From: Echinicola jeungdonensis
GTDB taxonomy: Bacteria > Bacteroidota > Bacteroidia > Cytophagales > Cyclobacteriaceae
Reading direction: 5' to 3'
DNA length: 64,000 nucleotides
Assembly: GCF_030409905.1 (NCBI RefSeq)
Contig: NZ_JAUFQT010000001.1
Coordinates: forward strand, 2,999,001-3,063,000
Of the stretch, positions 56,101 to 64,000 are shown piece after piece. Position numbers and translations under genes: made by a program. The first letter of the stretch is position 1, and each line of letters begins with the position of its first letter. Under the pieces are notes generated by a model that was not told where the DNA came from, searched no databases, and worked only from the letters and a program-made list of their open reading frames with translations.

Positions 56101-57014
56101 ATCCGGTCAGGGTGCGGTATCCGCGGGAATTGAGAGATGACCCTGAATCACTGGGTAGAATACTCCTTCCAACCCCAACGGGTGCTCAAATACCTATCCG
56201 GCAGGTGATTGATTTTGAATATGTAAGAGGTCCACAAGCCATTAAAAGTGAGGAGACTTTTTTGGTAGGCTATGTCCTTTTTGATAAACGGGATGGAAAT
56301 TCTGAAGTGGGTGTAGTCCATGAGGCCCAAAATTACATCCAGTCCAAGATTGATTCCGGGGAATTGGTAGTTCCTCAGGGAATTAGCTATAAGTTTTCTG
56401 GAAGTTATGAAAACCAGGTCAGGGCAGAAAAAAGGCTTTCTATTATCGTTCCCCTGGTTTTGGCTATTATTTTCCTGATCCTTTATTTCCAATTCAAATC
56501 AGTGGCCAATTCATTAATGATATTCTCGGGAATACTGCTGGCTTTTTCCGGAGGATTTTTGATGATCTGGCTTTATGGTCAGGGCTGGTTTGCCAACTTT
56601 TCCATTTTTGGAACCTCCATCCGCGACCTTTTCCAAATGCATACTATCAATTTAAGTGTGGCTGTTTGGGTAGGGTTTATTGCCTTGTTTGGTATTGCTA
56701 CCGATAATGGGGTCTTAATTGCGACTTACCTGGATCAGAGTTTTAAAAGAAACCAACCCCAAAACCTACAAGAAACCAGGGAAGCGGTTATTGAAGCAGG
56801 AATGAGAAGAATCCGGCCAGCACTTATGACTGCAGGAACTACCATGATAGCCCTTTTGCCGGTGTTGACTTCCACCGGAAGGGGAGCGGATATCATGATC
56901 CCAATGGCTATCCCTTCTTTTGGAGGGATGGCACTTTCACTGATCAGTGTATTTCTGGTGCCGGTGCTGTATGCCATGAGGATGGAGTACAAACTAAAAA
57001 AACGACAATCATGA
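53190..57014 (+). CDS. CusA/CzcA-family heavy-metal RND efflux pump
   Basis: A 1274-residue inner-membrane proton-driven pump that exports metal ions through a tripartite channel. It has the typical N-terminal QWAGRSPQDIEDQISYPLTT and ALGPDATALGQIFWYTLEG, the TM4 charged motif GTMVDLGIILSENI (Asp for proton relay), and the periplasmic metal-path region RLVMLQTGMRAPMGIKV, which resembles the CusA Met pathway. The C-terminal ATDNGVLIATYLDQS and GMRRIRPALMTAGTTM follow. At 1274 residues it is about 230 longer than CusA, because of an insert with about four extra hydrophobic segments (residues about 520-690). It overlaps the TolC-like gene by four bases. Confidence 0.93.
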   Translation: MLNKIIKYFLENKLVTVLLILGLIIWGIVTAPFGWKLEPLPSDPVPVDAIPDIGENQQIVFTQWAGRSPQDIEDQISYPLTTYLLGIPGVKSIRSTSIFGFSSIYIIFNEEVEFYWSRSRILEKLNALPAGLLPESVQPALGPDATALGQIFWYTLEGRDPEGNPTGGWDLHEIRSVQDFYVKYGLNATEGVSEVASIGGFVQEYQVDVDPDALKAYDISLHKVMQAVQKSNKDVGAKTIEINQAEYLVRGLGYVRKVEDIEKAVVAVQDNVPIRIQDIGRVSLGPATRRGILDKDGAEVVGGVVVARYGANPMKVINNVKARIKEIAPGLPQKTLGNGVKSQLTIVPFYDRSELIHETLGTLEEALSLEILISILVVIVMVYNLRASLLISSLLPIAVLMVFIAMRYFGVDANIVALSGIAIAIGTMVDLGIILSENIIKHMEEAPEGQSLIETIYRGASEVSAAILTAVSTTIVSFIPVFTMQAAEGKLFGPLAFTKTFALIAALIVSLLILPTLAHWFFGINIKNPKAKQWSNIALLGIGLVGLLLGHIWAGTVLAVYGAVFILKKRFLSKENPVKNWKGKLLKNVDLIIIGLSVVWLLAKYWLPLGPGKSLILNALFVFLLVGLILGAFILLEYYYKSLLKWCLENKGKFLLIPSLFIILGLNIWLGFDKLFGFVANGLEKVGWEIRNTSVWSGLTHQFPGIGKEFMPSLDEGSFLLMPTSMPHSGIAYNREVLGQMDMMLTNIPEVELTVGKLGRVESALDPAPISMFENIINYKPEYVLNEKGFRVRFKVDKMDRFILASGDSLSNEDALNQGVTKDQLIQDDNGQYFRNWRSHIQSPDDIWEEIVKVTQIPGITSAPKLQPIETRLVMLQTGMRAPMGIKVYGPDLKTIEQFGLQLETILKEVPSVKSEAVFADRIVGKPYLHLNINREEISRYGLNVEDIQQTIETAIGGMKITSTVEGRERYPVRVRYPRELRDDPESLGRILLPTPTGAQIPIRQVIDFEYVRGPQAIKSEETFLVGYVLFDKRDGNSEVGVVHEAQNYIQSKIDSGELVVPQGISYKFSGSYENQVRAEKRLSIIVPLVLAIIFLILYFQFKSVANSLMIFSGILLAFSGGFLMIWLYGQGWFANFSIFGTSIRDLFQMHTINLSVAVWVGFIALFGIATDNGVLIATYLDQSFKRNQPQNLQETREAVIEAGMRRIRPALMTAGTTMIALLPVLTSTGRGADIMIPMAIPSFGGMALSLISVFLVPVLYAMRMEYKLKKRQS

Positions 57015-58252
57015 AAATTTTCATTTATATAAGCCTTTTATGCATGTTTTGCCTTTCCCCTTTGTCGGCCCAAACGCTGGAGGATTATTTTAGTATCGCT
57101 GCTCAAAATAACCCGGGGTTAAACGCCAAATACAGGGAGTTTGAAGCCTCCCTGGAAAAGGTTAACCAAGTAAATACCTTGCCTGACCCTACTTTTTCCT
57201 TTGGGTATTTTATTTCTTCTGTAGAAACCCGGGTAGGGCCTCAACAGGCCAAATTTTCTCTGACCCAAATGTTTCCATGGTTTGGAACTTTGGAGGCCAA
57301 GGGGCATGTGGCTGCTTTAATGGCAGAGGCCAAATACCAAGCCTTTTTAGATGCCCGGAATCAATTGTTTTATAAAGTGGCTTCTTCTTATTATCCCCTG
57401 TATGAATTGGAGCGGTGGAAAAAGTTGGAAATGGAAAATATCCAACTATTGGAGTCTTATAAGACTATTGCCACCAAAAAGTTTGAAAATGACCGAGGAA
57501 GCATGGTAGATGTGGTCAGGGTTGATTTAATGTTAAAAGAAGCTGAAACCAATTTGGAAATCCTTACCCAAAAAGAGGCACCATTAAAAGCCCAATTCAA
57601 TCAATTCCTCAACAGGGATGAAAAGAAAGAAGTACAAGTCAATGAATCCCTTGAAGTTGAACTTATTCCGGAAAAATATCGAAGGGACTCCTTGTTGTCC
57701 ATTAACCCGGGCTTGGAGGAATTAGAGATAAAAATAAAAGCCAGTGAAGCCCAAGAAAAAGTGGCCGCTAAGGAAGGCCTTCCCAAGTTGGGTATTGGTT
57801 TGGACTATGTCTTAGTGGGGGAGAGTCAGGGTACCGGAATGACTGTACCTGAGGAAAGTGGAAAAAATGTCTTTATGCCCATGGTATCAGTAAGCCTACC
57901 CATTTTTTGGAAAAAATATAAGGCAGCAAAAAGGGAAGCTCACTTGATGCAGGAAGGTTTTGCCTTGCAAAAGGAAGAATATTCCAATTCCCTGAAGTCA
58001 AAATATGAAATGGCAAGTTTTGAATTGGAAAAACAATTGTCACTTGTCAGGCTTTATGATCAACAAATACAAGAAACCCAACAGGCTTTGAATTTAATAT
58101 TTTCAGCTTACAGCAATTCGGGAAAAGAATTCGAAGAAGTGTTAAGGATGCAACAACAATTGTTGAAATATGAAAAAATGAAAGCTTCAGCAAAGTCCCA
58201 GTATCAAATAACCCTTGCTCAATTGAATTACCTTACAGCCAAATCATACTGA
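57011..58252 (+). CDS. TolC-family outer-membrane channel
   Basis: A 413-residue outer-membrane factor with a signal peptide (FIYISLLCMFCLSPLSAQ). Long alternating helices typical of OEP repeats follow: NPGLNAKYREFEASLEKV, DARNQLFYKVASSYYPLYEL, and the second repeat NPGLEELEIKIKASEAQ. It has VSLPIFWKKYKAAKRE and the coiled tail to LTAKSY. It forms the exit duct for the CusA-like pump. Its ATG overlaps the pump stop codon (ATGA) and it is followed by the adaptor gene after one base, so the three are co-transcribed. Confidence 0.92.
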   Translation: MKIFIYISLLCMFCLSPLSAQTLEDYFSIAAQNNPGLNAKYREFEASLEKVNQVNTLPDPTFSFGYFISSVETRVGPQQAKFSLTQMFPWFGTLEAKGHVAALMAEAKYQAFLDARNQLFYKVASSYYPLYELERWKKLEMENIQLLESYKTIATKKFENDRGSMVDVVRVDLMLKEAETNLEILTQKEAPLKAQFNQFLNRDEKKEVQVNESLEVELIPEKYRRDSLLSINPGLEELEIKIKASEAQEKVAAKEGLPKLGIGLDYVLVGESQGTGMTVPEESGKNVFMPMVSVSLPIFWKKYKAAKREAHLMQEGFALQKEEYSNSLKSKYEMASFELEKQLSLVRLYDQQIQETQQALNLIFSAYSNSGKEFEEVLRMQQQLLKYEKMKASAKSQYQITLAQLNYLTAKSY

Positions 58253-58253
58253 A

Positions 58254-60047
58254 ATGAAACCTAATCAAAAAATAATAATTGCAGCCCTCAGTACCTTGGT
58301 AATAGGCTTGGTTTTGGGAGGCTTGATCTTTGGTGGAGGAAACGCTTCCGAAAAATCAGCGGAGCATATTCATGCAAATGAAGAAAAGGAAGCAGGAGAA
58401 GTCCAAACCTGGACCTGTTCCATGCACCCCCAAATCCGTAAAAATGAACCAGGGAAGTGTCCCATATGTGGCATGGAACTGATTCCCTTGGAAAACGAAG
58501 AAAATGGCTTTCTGGACCCAATGGTCGTAAGTATGTCTCCAACAGCTATGGAATTGGCCAAGGTAAGTACTATTAGGGTAGGAGGAACCGAAGCAATAAA
58601 GCAAATAAGATTGAATGGAAAGGTCCAAACTGATGAGCGGTTGGTTTTTTCCCAGTCTTCCCATATTCCGGGCCGTGTCGAGGATTTACAAATCAATTTT
58701 ACCGGGGAATATGTGCAAAAAGGACAAACCATTGCCAGAATCTATTCCCCTGATTTGGTTACCGCCCAAGAAGAGTTGTTTGAGGCTCAGAGTATTAAAG
58801 ATACACAGCCTCAACTGTTTCAATCTGCCAAGGAAAAGTTGCTGAACTGGAAGCTAAGCCCAGATCAAATTGATCAAATTCTGAAAAGAGGAACTCCGCT
58901 GGAAAATTTTGCTGTTCAAGCGGATGTTTCGGGTTATGTTACAAAGAAAAATGTCAACCCTGGAGACTATATTAGGAAAGGGGAGGCTATCTACAAAATT
59001 GCCGACCTCTCCAGGGTTTGGGTGCTTTTTGATGTTTATGAATCAGAAATTCCTTGGATCAAAAAAGGGGACAAAGTGGAGTTTACTGTTTCCTCCCTTC
59101 CAGGGGAATTGTTTCAGGAAACTATTGATTATCTGGATCCAGTGATTGATCCCAAAACCCGGGTGGCCAAAGCAAGGGTAGTGATGCCGAATAAAAAATT
59201 GAGATTAAAGCCTGAAATGTTTGTCTCGGGAACCCTTGAAGCTCAATTGGAACAGAGAACAAAAAAACTATCCATTCCCAAATCAGCCGTCATGTGGACA
59301 GGGAAACGTTCTGTGGTTTATGTAAAACAGAATACCTCCAAAGGGGTAGGGTTTAAGATGCGGGAGATCGTTTTAGGGCCAGCCTTGGGTGACAGTTTTC
59401 TGGTAGAAAAGGGCCTGGAAGAGGGAGAAGAAATAGCAGTAAACGGAACCTTTAGCATAGATGCTGCCGCCCAATTGGCTGGAAAACCCAGCATGATGAG
59501 CCCTGAGGGTGGAAGTGCCATGACCGGACATCAGCATGGAACTGTTCAGGGAAAAATGGAGCCGGAAAAGAAAGGTACAGAACAGTCCATTTCGATTTCC
59601 TCAAAAGCAAAATCTGCTCTAGGGCATTTATATACCTCCTATTTTCAATTGCAAGGATCATTGGTATCGGATGACTTTGAGGAGGCCAAAAAAGCAGGTG
59701 TCCGTCTTAAAGAATCCTTGGGTCAGGTCAATATGAATTTGTTTTCCGGTCAGGCCCATGGCCAATGGATGACTTACAGCAGTGATTTAAAGGATGCCCT
59801 CCAACATGTTGACCAGTCGGGTGATTTGAAAGAATTAAGGGAAATATTCAAGGAAGTATCAGATGTTTTTATCCAAATAACAAGAGGTTTTAGGAATCCA
59901 ATGGGAGATAAAATGTATGTACAGTTTTGTCCCATGGCCAACCAAAACCAGGGGGCAAGTTGGTTAAGTCAAAAACCGGAAATTCATAACCCCTATTTTG
60001 GCCAAGCTATGCATGACTGTGGAGAAACTACCACTACCATCCCCTAA
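58254..60047 (+). CDS. CusB-like RND adaptor with heavy-metal-binding N-domain and DUF3347 C-domain
   Basis: The 597-residue periplasmic adaptor joins pump and channel. It has a signal/anchor (IIIAALSTLVIGLVLGGLIF), a heavy-metal-binding YHS-like motif TCSMHPQIRKNEPGKCPICG (54-73, two cysteine sites), and a membrane-fusion core with lipoyl/barrel parts (VEDLQINFTGEYVQKGQTIA, ADVSGYVTKKNVNPGDYIRK). A C-terminal DUF3347 domain (about 445-597) ends CPMANQNQGASWLS, NPYFGQAMHDCG. The last region matches the small lipoprotein encoded next (CPMF...WLS...NPYFG...CG). This suggests metal exchange between the two. Confidence 0.93.
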   Translation: MKPNQKIIIAALSTLVIGLVLGGLIFGGGNASEKSAEHIHANEEKEAGEVQTWTCSMHPQIRKNEPGKCPICGMELIPLENEENGFLDPMVVSMSPTAMELAKVSTIRVGGTEAIKQIRLNGKVQTDERLVFSQSSHIPGRVEDLQINFTGEYVQKGQTIARIYSPDLVTAQEELFEAQSIKDTQPQLFQSAKEKLLNWKLSPDQIDQILKRGTPLENFAVQADVSGYVTKKNVNPGDYIRKGEAIYKIADLSRVWVLFDVYESEIPWIKKGDKVEFTVSSLPGELFQETIDYLDPVIDPKTRVAKARVVMPNKKLRLKPEMFVSGTLEAQLEQRTKKLSIPKSAVMWTGKRSVVYVKQNTSKGVGFKMREIVLGPALGDSFLVEKGLEEGEEIAVNGTFSIDAAAQLAGKPSMMSPEGGSAMTGHQHGTVQGKMEPEKKGTEQSISISSKAKSALGHLYTSYFQLQGSLVSDDFEEAKKAGVRLKESLGQVNMNLFSGQAHGQWMTYSSDLKDALQHVDQSGDLKELREIFKEVSDVFIQITRGFRNPMGDKMYVQFCPMANQNQGASWLSQKPEIHNPYFGQAMHDCGETTTTIP

Positions 60048-60089
60048 ATAGCCATTCTGAAAAAATACAAAACTTAAAAATTATATATC

Positions 60090-60710
60090 ATGAAAAATTC
60101 AATGCACCTTTTGGTAATTCTTGCCCTCCTTCTCAGTAGTTGTAATGGGAAAAAAGAAAAAGAAAACAGCGGAAATTCCAAGGATGAAATGAATCATCAA
60201 ACCACTGTTCAGGAACATGACCATTCACATGAAAGCATTGTTCCAGATGCCCAACAGGTAAATGTCAAAATAAACAATTCCACAACTAAATTTCTGGAAG
60301 CTTACCTTTCCATTAGAGAAGCCCTTGCTCAGGATAAAAGTGCCTTAGTGGCCGAGGAAAGTGAAAAATTAAAGCAGGGTTTTGAAAATATTAATCCCAG
60401 TCCAAAAGATGAATTGAGCAAGGATATATATGAGAATATCCTAAACCAGGTAGAAGCTTTGATCCAAAACAAAGGAAACATTTCTGATCAACGGGAAAAT
60501 TTTGAAAACTTAAGTAATGGGGTCAAAACCCTGGTGGTCCAATTGGGGGCTGACAGGACCCTTTTCCAAACCTATTGCCCCATGTTTAAAGACAATAAAG
60601 GGGGGATTTGGTTAAGTTCAAGTCCCGAAGTGGAAAACCCCTATTTTGGTGGTAAAATGTTGACTTGCGGTAGTGTGCAGGAAGTATTATCTACCAGCCA
60701 AAGCCATTGA
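60090..60710 (+). CDS. DUF3347 lipoprotein
   Basis: A 206-residue lipoprotein (lipobox LLSSCN, Cys18) with a charged His-rich stretch (HQTTVQEHDHSHESIV) and a DUF3347 domain (about 65-200): FLEAYLSIREALAQDKSALVAEESEKLKQGF and the Cys/Met block YCPMFKDNKGGIWLSSSPEV, ENPYFGGKMLTCGSVQ. The same block ends the adaptor encoded just upstream. It is probably a periplasmic metal-binding chaperone in this cluster. It lies 42 bases after the adaptor gene. Confidence 0.88.
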   Translation: MKNSMHLLVILALLLSSCNGKKEKENSGNSKDEMNHQTTVQEHDHSHESIVPDAQQVNVKINNSTTKFLEAYLSIREALAQDKSALVAEESEKLKQGFENINPSPKDELSKDIYENILNQVEALIQNKGNISDQRENFENLSNGVKTLVVQLGADRTLFQTYCPMFKDNKGGIWLSSSPEVENPYFGGKMLTCGSVQEVLSTSQSH

Positions 60711-60883
60711 TGGAGATGTAGGTAATTTAAGGAAAAGATTATTAGTTAATCGATGCCAACAGCTAGGGGTTTTTTCCACTGTTTCATTTAGAATCAAATA
60801 ATTAATTTAAGTGGGGCTGGAAAAAAATCTGAATCATTGTGCCAGGTCCTCAAGAAATTCATTTAAACCTAAAAACTATTGCC

Positions 60884-62962
60884 ATGGAACATCAACATTC
60901 TTCTCACCATGATCAACATGAAAACCATGATCATTCCTCAAAAAAGCAGAAAAATCACCATAGAAAGGAAGGGCACCAGGAACAAGGAGAACACCACCAT
61001 GATCACGGAGACCATCATGGCCATATGATCAGTGATTTTAAAAGGAGGTTTTGGGTTTCTTTGATTTTGACCCTGCCGGTGTTACTGTTATCCCAGATGG
61101 TCCAGGAATGGTTGGGTATAAAATGGGAATTTACTGGGGACCGGTATGTGCTTTTTGCTATTTCATCCGTGATATATTTTTATGGAGGTTGGCCATTTTT
61201 AAGTGGGCTGAAAGGCGAATTAGCCAAAGGCAAACCGGCCATGATGACTTTGATTGCACTGGCCATAACAGTAGCATATGTTTATAGTTCAGCGGTAGTT
61301 TTTGGACTGGCTGGAATGGGTTTTTTCTGGGAGTTGGCGACTCTTATTGATCTAATGTTATTGGGACATTGGATAGAAATGAAGTCTGTGATGGGGGCCT
61401 CAAAAGCTTTGGATGAACTGGCCAAATTGATGCCTTCCGAAGCCCATAAGATTCTGGAGGATGGATCAACGGAAGAAGTGAAAATTACAGAATTGGAAAA
61501 GGGGGATAAGGTATTGGTCAAGCCTGGTGAAAAAATTCCTGCAGATGGAAAGGTGCTGGATGGAAACAGCTATATCAATGAAGCCATGCTAACGGGAGAA
61601 TCCAAACCAGTCCAAAAGCAAAAAGGTCAAAAAGTAATCGGTGGTTCGGTCAATGAAAGGGGGGCATTGCAAGTGGAGGTGGAACATACCGGAAAAGAAG
61701 CTTATTTGTCCCGGGTTATTGATATGGTGGGAGCTGCCCAGGAAACCAAATCCAAAACCCAAAATCTGGCCAATAAAGCAGCAGGTTGGCTGTTTTATAT
61801 CGCTTTGATAGCAGGGTTGGGAACCTTGGCAGCTTGGATGTTTATGGGGGAAGCCTTTGATTTTGCCCTGGAAAGAATGGTGACAGTCATGATTATTTCC
61901 TGCCCTCATGCTCTGGGCTTGGCCATTCCCCTGGTAGCAGCCATTTCCACCTCAGCTTCTGCAAGGGTGGGGCTTCTGATACGGAACAGGACTGCATTTG
62001 AAAAAGCCCGGAATATTACTTTAATGGTTTTTGATAAAACCGGAACCTTGACAAAGGGATCATTTGGAGTGACCCGGTTTGAAAGTGTAGATCAAGATCT
62101 TAACAAAAATGACATATTGAAAATTGCAGGGGCTGTGGAAAGCCAATCGGAGCACCCCATAGCCAATGGAATTATCAAAAAGTTGAAGGAAAAAGATCTG
62201 GAAATTGGTTCGGCCAAAGATTATGAAAATATCAGCGGTGAAGGAGTAAAAGCCACCTGGGAAGGGAAAAATGTGAAGATTGTAAGTCCTGGTTATTTAA
62301 AAAAAGAAAAATTAGAACTTCCAGAAGGAGCCTTTGAATCTGAAAAGGAAACCGTAGTGTTTTTATTGATGGAAGGAAAGGTGGCAGGTTATATTGCTTT
62401 GGCAGATGAAATCAGGGAAGATTCCTATGAGGCCGTGGAAACCCTGAAAAAAGAAGGTATAAAGGTAGTGATGGCTACTGGTGATAATGAAGATGTAGCA
62501 AAAGCAGTGAGTGAGTCTTTGGATTTGGATGGATATTACTCAGAAGTATTACCCGAAGAAAAGCAGGAATTGGTCAAAAAGGCCCAGAAAGAAGGTGAAA
62601 TTGTTGCTATGACCGGAGATGGGGTGAATGATGCCCCGGCTTTGGCTCAAGCGGATATTGGAATTGCTGTAGGTTCGGGCACTGATGTAGCTGCAGAAAC
62701 AGCGGATATTGTGTTGGTACATAGTAACCCGAAAGACATTGCTGCCCTGATACTTTTTGGAAAAGCCACTTACAGCAAAATGGTTCAAAATCTAATATGG
62801 GCAACAGCCTATAATGCTGTTGCCCTTCCCCTTGCTACAGGATTTGTATCAGGTTGGGTGATCAGCCCAGCTATGGGAGCAGTATTTATGAGTTTAAGTA
62901 CAATTATAGTAGCCTTAAACGCGCAATTGCTCAAACGAAAATTAAAATTGCAAAACAGTTAG
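60884..62962 (+). CDS. copB: Heavy-metal P1B-type ATPase, CopB-like (CPH motif)
   Basis: Exports copper or silver from the cytoplasm. From ATG 60884 the protein has 692 residues. The N-terminal 48 residues are very rich in histidine (HHHDHGDHHGHM at 37-48). Membrane segments surround ISCPHALGLAIPL (C340-P-H), the CPH motif of the P1B-3 subfamily. The phosphorylation site is DKTGTLTKG (D384) and the hinge is ATGDNEDVAKAVSESL and MTGDGVNDAPALAQADIG. The GTG at 60839 would add 15 residues before this His-rich start. It ends four bases before the convergent acetyl-CoA hydrolase gene. Confidence 0.93.
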   Translation: MEHQHSSHHDQHENHDHSSKKQKNHHRKEGHQEQGEHHHDHGDHHGHMISDFKRRFWVSLILTLPVLLLSQMVQEWLGIKWEFTGDRYVLFAISSVIYFYGGWPFLSGLKGELAKGKPAMMTLIALAITVAYVYSSAVVFGLAGMGFFWELATLIDLMLLGHWIEMKSVMGASKALDELAKLMPSEAHKILEDGSTEEVKITELEKGDKVLVKPGEKIPADGKVLDGNSYINEAMLTGESKPVQKQKGQKVIGGSVNERGALQVEVEHTGKEAYLSRVIDMVGAAQETKSKTQNLANKAAGWLFYIALIAGLGTLAAWMFMGEAFDFALERMVTVMIISCPHALGLAIPLVAAISTSASARVGLLIRNRTAFEKARNITLMVFDKTGTLTKGSFGVTRFESVDQDLNKNDILKIAGAVESQSEHPIANGIIKKLKEKDLEIGSAKDYENISGEGVKATWEGKNVKIVSPGYLKKEKLELPEGAFESEKETVVFLLMEGKVAGYIALADEIREDSYEAVETLKKEGIKVVMATGDNEDVAKAVSESLDLDGYYSEVLPEEKQELVKKAQKEGEIVAMTGDGVNDAPALAQADIGIAVGSGTDVAAETADIVLVHSNPKDIAALILFGKATYSKMVQNLIWATAYNAVALPLATGFVSGWVISPAMGAVFMSLSTIIVALNAQLLKRKLKLQNS

Positions 62963-62966
62963 TTTC

Positions 62967-64000
62967 TTACGAAACGGGATGGGTCAGGGAGCCAAACCTT
63001 TTGATAATGGCTTTTTCCAGGTCATCCCGGTGTTCTGGAGCTGCTATTTTCATCAATTCATAAGCCCTTTGGTGCAGGTTTTTACCGTAAAGATAGGCTA
63101 TCCCATATTCAGTGACTACATAATGCATATGGGCCCTAGTGGTTACCACACCTGCGCCTTCTTTTAAGAAAGGAACAATTTTGGAAAACCCTTTTTTGGT
63201 GGCAGCTGAAAGGGCCATGATAGGTTTTCCTCCTTCCGAAAGTGCAGCACCCCTCATAAAGTCCATTTGTCCACCTACTCCAGAATATTGGTAAGTGCCT
63301 ATAGAGTCTGCGCAAACTTGGCCGGTAAGATCCATTTCCAAACAGGAATTGATGGAAATCATTTTAGGATTTTTTCGGATTACTGCGGTATCATTGACAT
63401 AGGAAGTTGCGTGAAAGGAAAATATTGGATTGTCATTGATTCGGTCATACATTTTTTGGTTCCCTACCGCAAATGCACTAACAATTTTCCCAGGATGCCG
63501 GGTTTTGAATTTATTGGTCAATGCGCCACTATCCATCAATCCCAGAATACCATTGGAAAACATCTCTGTATGTACCCCTAGGTCTTTATGGTTGTGGAGG
63601 GCATCCAATACAGCATCAGGGATGGCCCCAATGCCCATTTGTAAAGTTGAACGGTCTTCAATTAATTCTGCTATATTCTGACCGATTTTTCTTTCATTTT
63701 CCCCGATTTTGGTGCTATAATCCACTGAGGGTAAAGGATCATTTGCTTCCACTACATGGTCAAACCGGCTGATGTGGACCATACCGTCACCATGGGTTCT
63801 GGGCATATGAGGATTTACTTGGGCAATCAGGATTTTGGCGGTTTCCGCTGCAGCTCTGGCAATATCTACGGATACCCCCAATGAACAATAACCATGGGCA
63901 TCCGGAGGGCTGACATTTAACAGGGCAACATCCAAAGGGAGAATATTTCTTCTGAATAATATACCGATTTCACTTAGAAAAATGGGGACGTAACAACCCT
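62967..64000 (-). CDS. Acetyl-CoA hydrolase/CoA-transferase, 5' end cut by window
   Basis: The ORF is open through the right edge; before the apparent start, the residues YVPIFLSEIGILFRRN also fit the family. It belongs to the acetyl-CoA hydrolase/transferase family (4-hydroxybutyrate or succinyl/acetate CoA-transferases). It has DVALLNVSPPDAHGYCSLGVSVD (parts), PRTHGDGMVHISRFD, the catalytic Glu region LGVHTEMFSNGILGLMDSGA, and GVVTTRAHMHYVVTEYGIAYLYGKN. At least 344 residues lie in the window; the start codon is outside. It moves CoA between acyl groups in central metabolism. It is convergent with copB. Confidence 0.92.
   Translation of the reverse strand, partial: GCYVPIFLSEIGILFRRNILPLDVALLNVSPPDAHGYCSLGVSVDIARAAAETAKILIAQVNPHMPRTHGDGMVHISRFDHVVEANDPLPSVDYSTKIGENERKIGQNIAELIEDRSTLQMGIGAIPDAVLDALHNHKDLGVHTEMFSNGILGLMDSGALTNKFKTRHPGKIVSAFAVGNQKMYDRINDNPIFSFHATSYVNDTAVIRKNPKMISINSCLEMDLTGQVCADSIGTYQYSGVGGQMDFMRGAALSEGGKPIMALSAATKKGFSKIVPFLKEGAGVVTTRAHMHYVVTEYGIAYLYGKNLHQRAYELMKIAAPEHRDDLEKAIIKRFGSLTHPVS

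Overview
The window looks like ordinary chromosome of a Bacteroidota bacterium, most likely order Cytophagales and perhaps family Cyclobacteriaceae. This rests on the AT-rich base composition, promoter -7 boxes of the form TAnnTTTG, few visible Shine-Dalgarno sequences, and Bacteroidota-type families (GSCFA, DUF5683, HYC_CC_PP, DUF3347, a type 9 sorting-like fold). Both ends cut genes: priA loses its 3' end at base 1, and an acetyl-CoA hydrolase/transferase loses its 5' end at base 64000.

Layout. 1-4663: priA, a DUF255 thioredoxin-like protein and a GSCFA protein, all on the minus strand. 4914-9363: a small orphan gene, the rpsF-rpsR-rplI operon, a coiled-coil membrane protein, a thiopurine-methyltransferase-like gene broken by an in-frame stop, another methyltransferase and apaG. 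9436-18732: ung, then a minus-strand housekeeping block (parA-parB-DUF5683-dapB-lepB, yidC, pyrG, and a 47-residue very basic protein). 18920-21541: an unidentified gene overlapping cca, then a TPR protein. 21595-30351: DUF3052, an S41 protease lipoprotein, a WecA-like transferase, a lipoprotein gene split by a one-base frameshift, an internally deleted AlkZ-like remnant, dinB and a GNAT acetyltransferase. 30629-37002: tRNA-Leu(GAG), rnhB, a GH63-like glucosidase, a glycosyltransferase/phosphoesterase pair and a secreted nuclease-fold protein. 37348-51989: a cation/proton antiporter, an NtrY/NtrC-like two-component pair, FKBP, lpxH, ftsH, rsfS, birA, ahcY and an SDR enzyme. 52528-62962: a heavy-metal (probably copper) efflux cluster made of a HYC_CC_PP protein, a CusA/CzcA pump, a TolC-like channel, a CusB-like adaptor with heavy-metal-binding and DUF3347 domains, a separate DUF3347 lipoprotein and a CopB-type P-ATPase.

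How it works together. Most genes are housekeeping. The one clear accessory module is the efflux cluster: the tripartite pump would clear metal from the periplasm, CopB would export it from the cytoplasm, and the two DUF3347 modules share a Cys/Met motif that could bind metal in the periplasm. Three gene-decay events lie in the window: a nonsense codon, a homopolymer frameshift and an internal deletion. Two similar palindromic intergenic elements flank the dinB-GNAT segment. A dinB operator-like palindrome and a parA-yidC intergenic region with DnaA-box-like and parS-like half sites are the most interesting non-coding signals. No CRISPR array, prophage, insertion sequence or recognisable defence system was seen.
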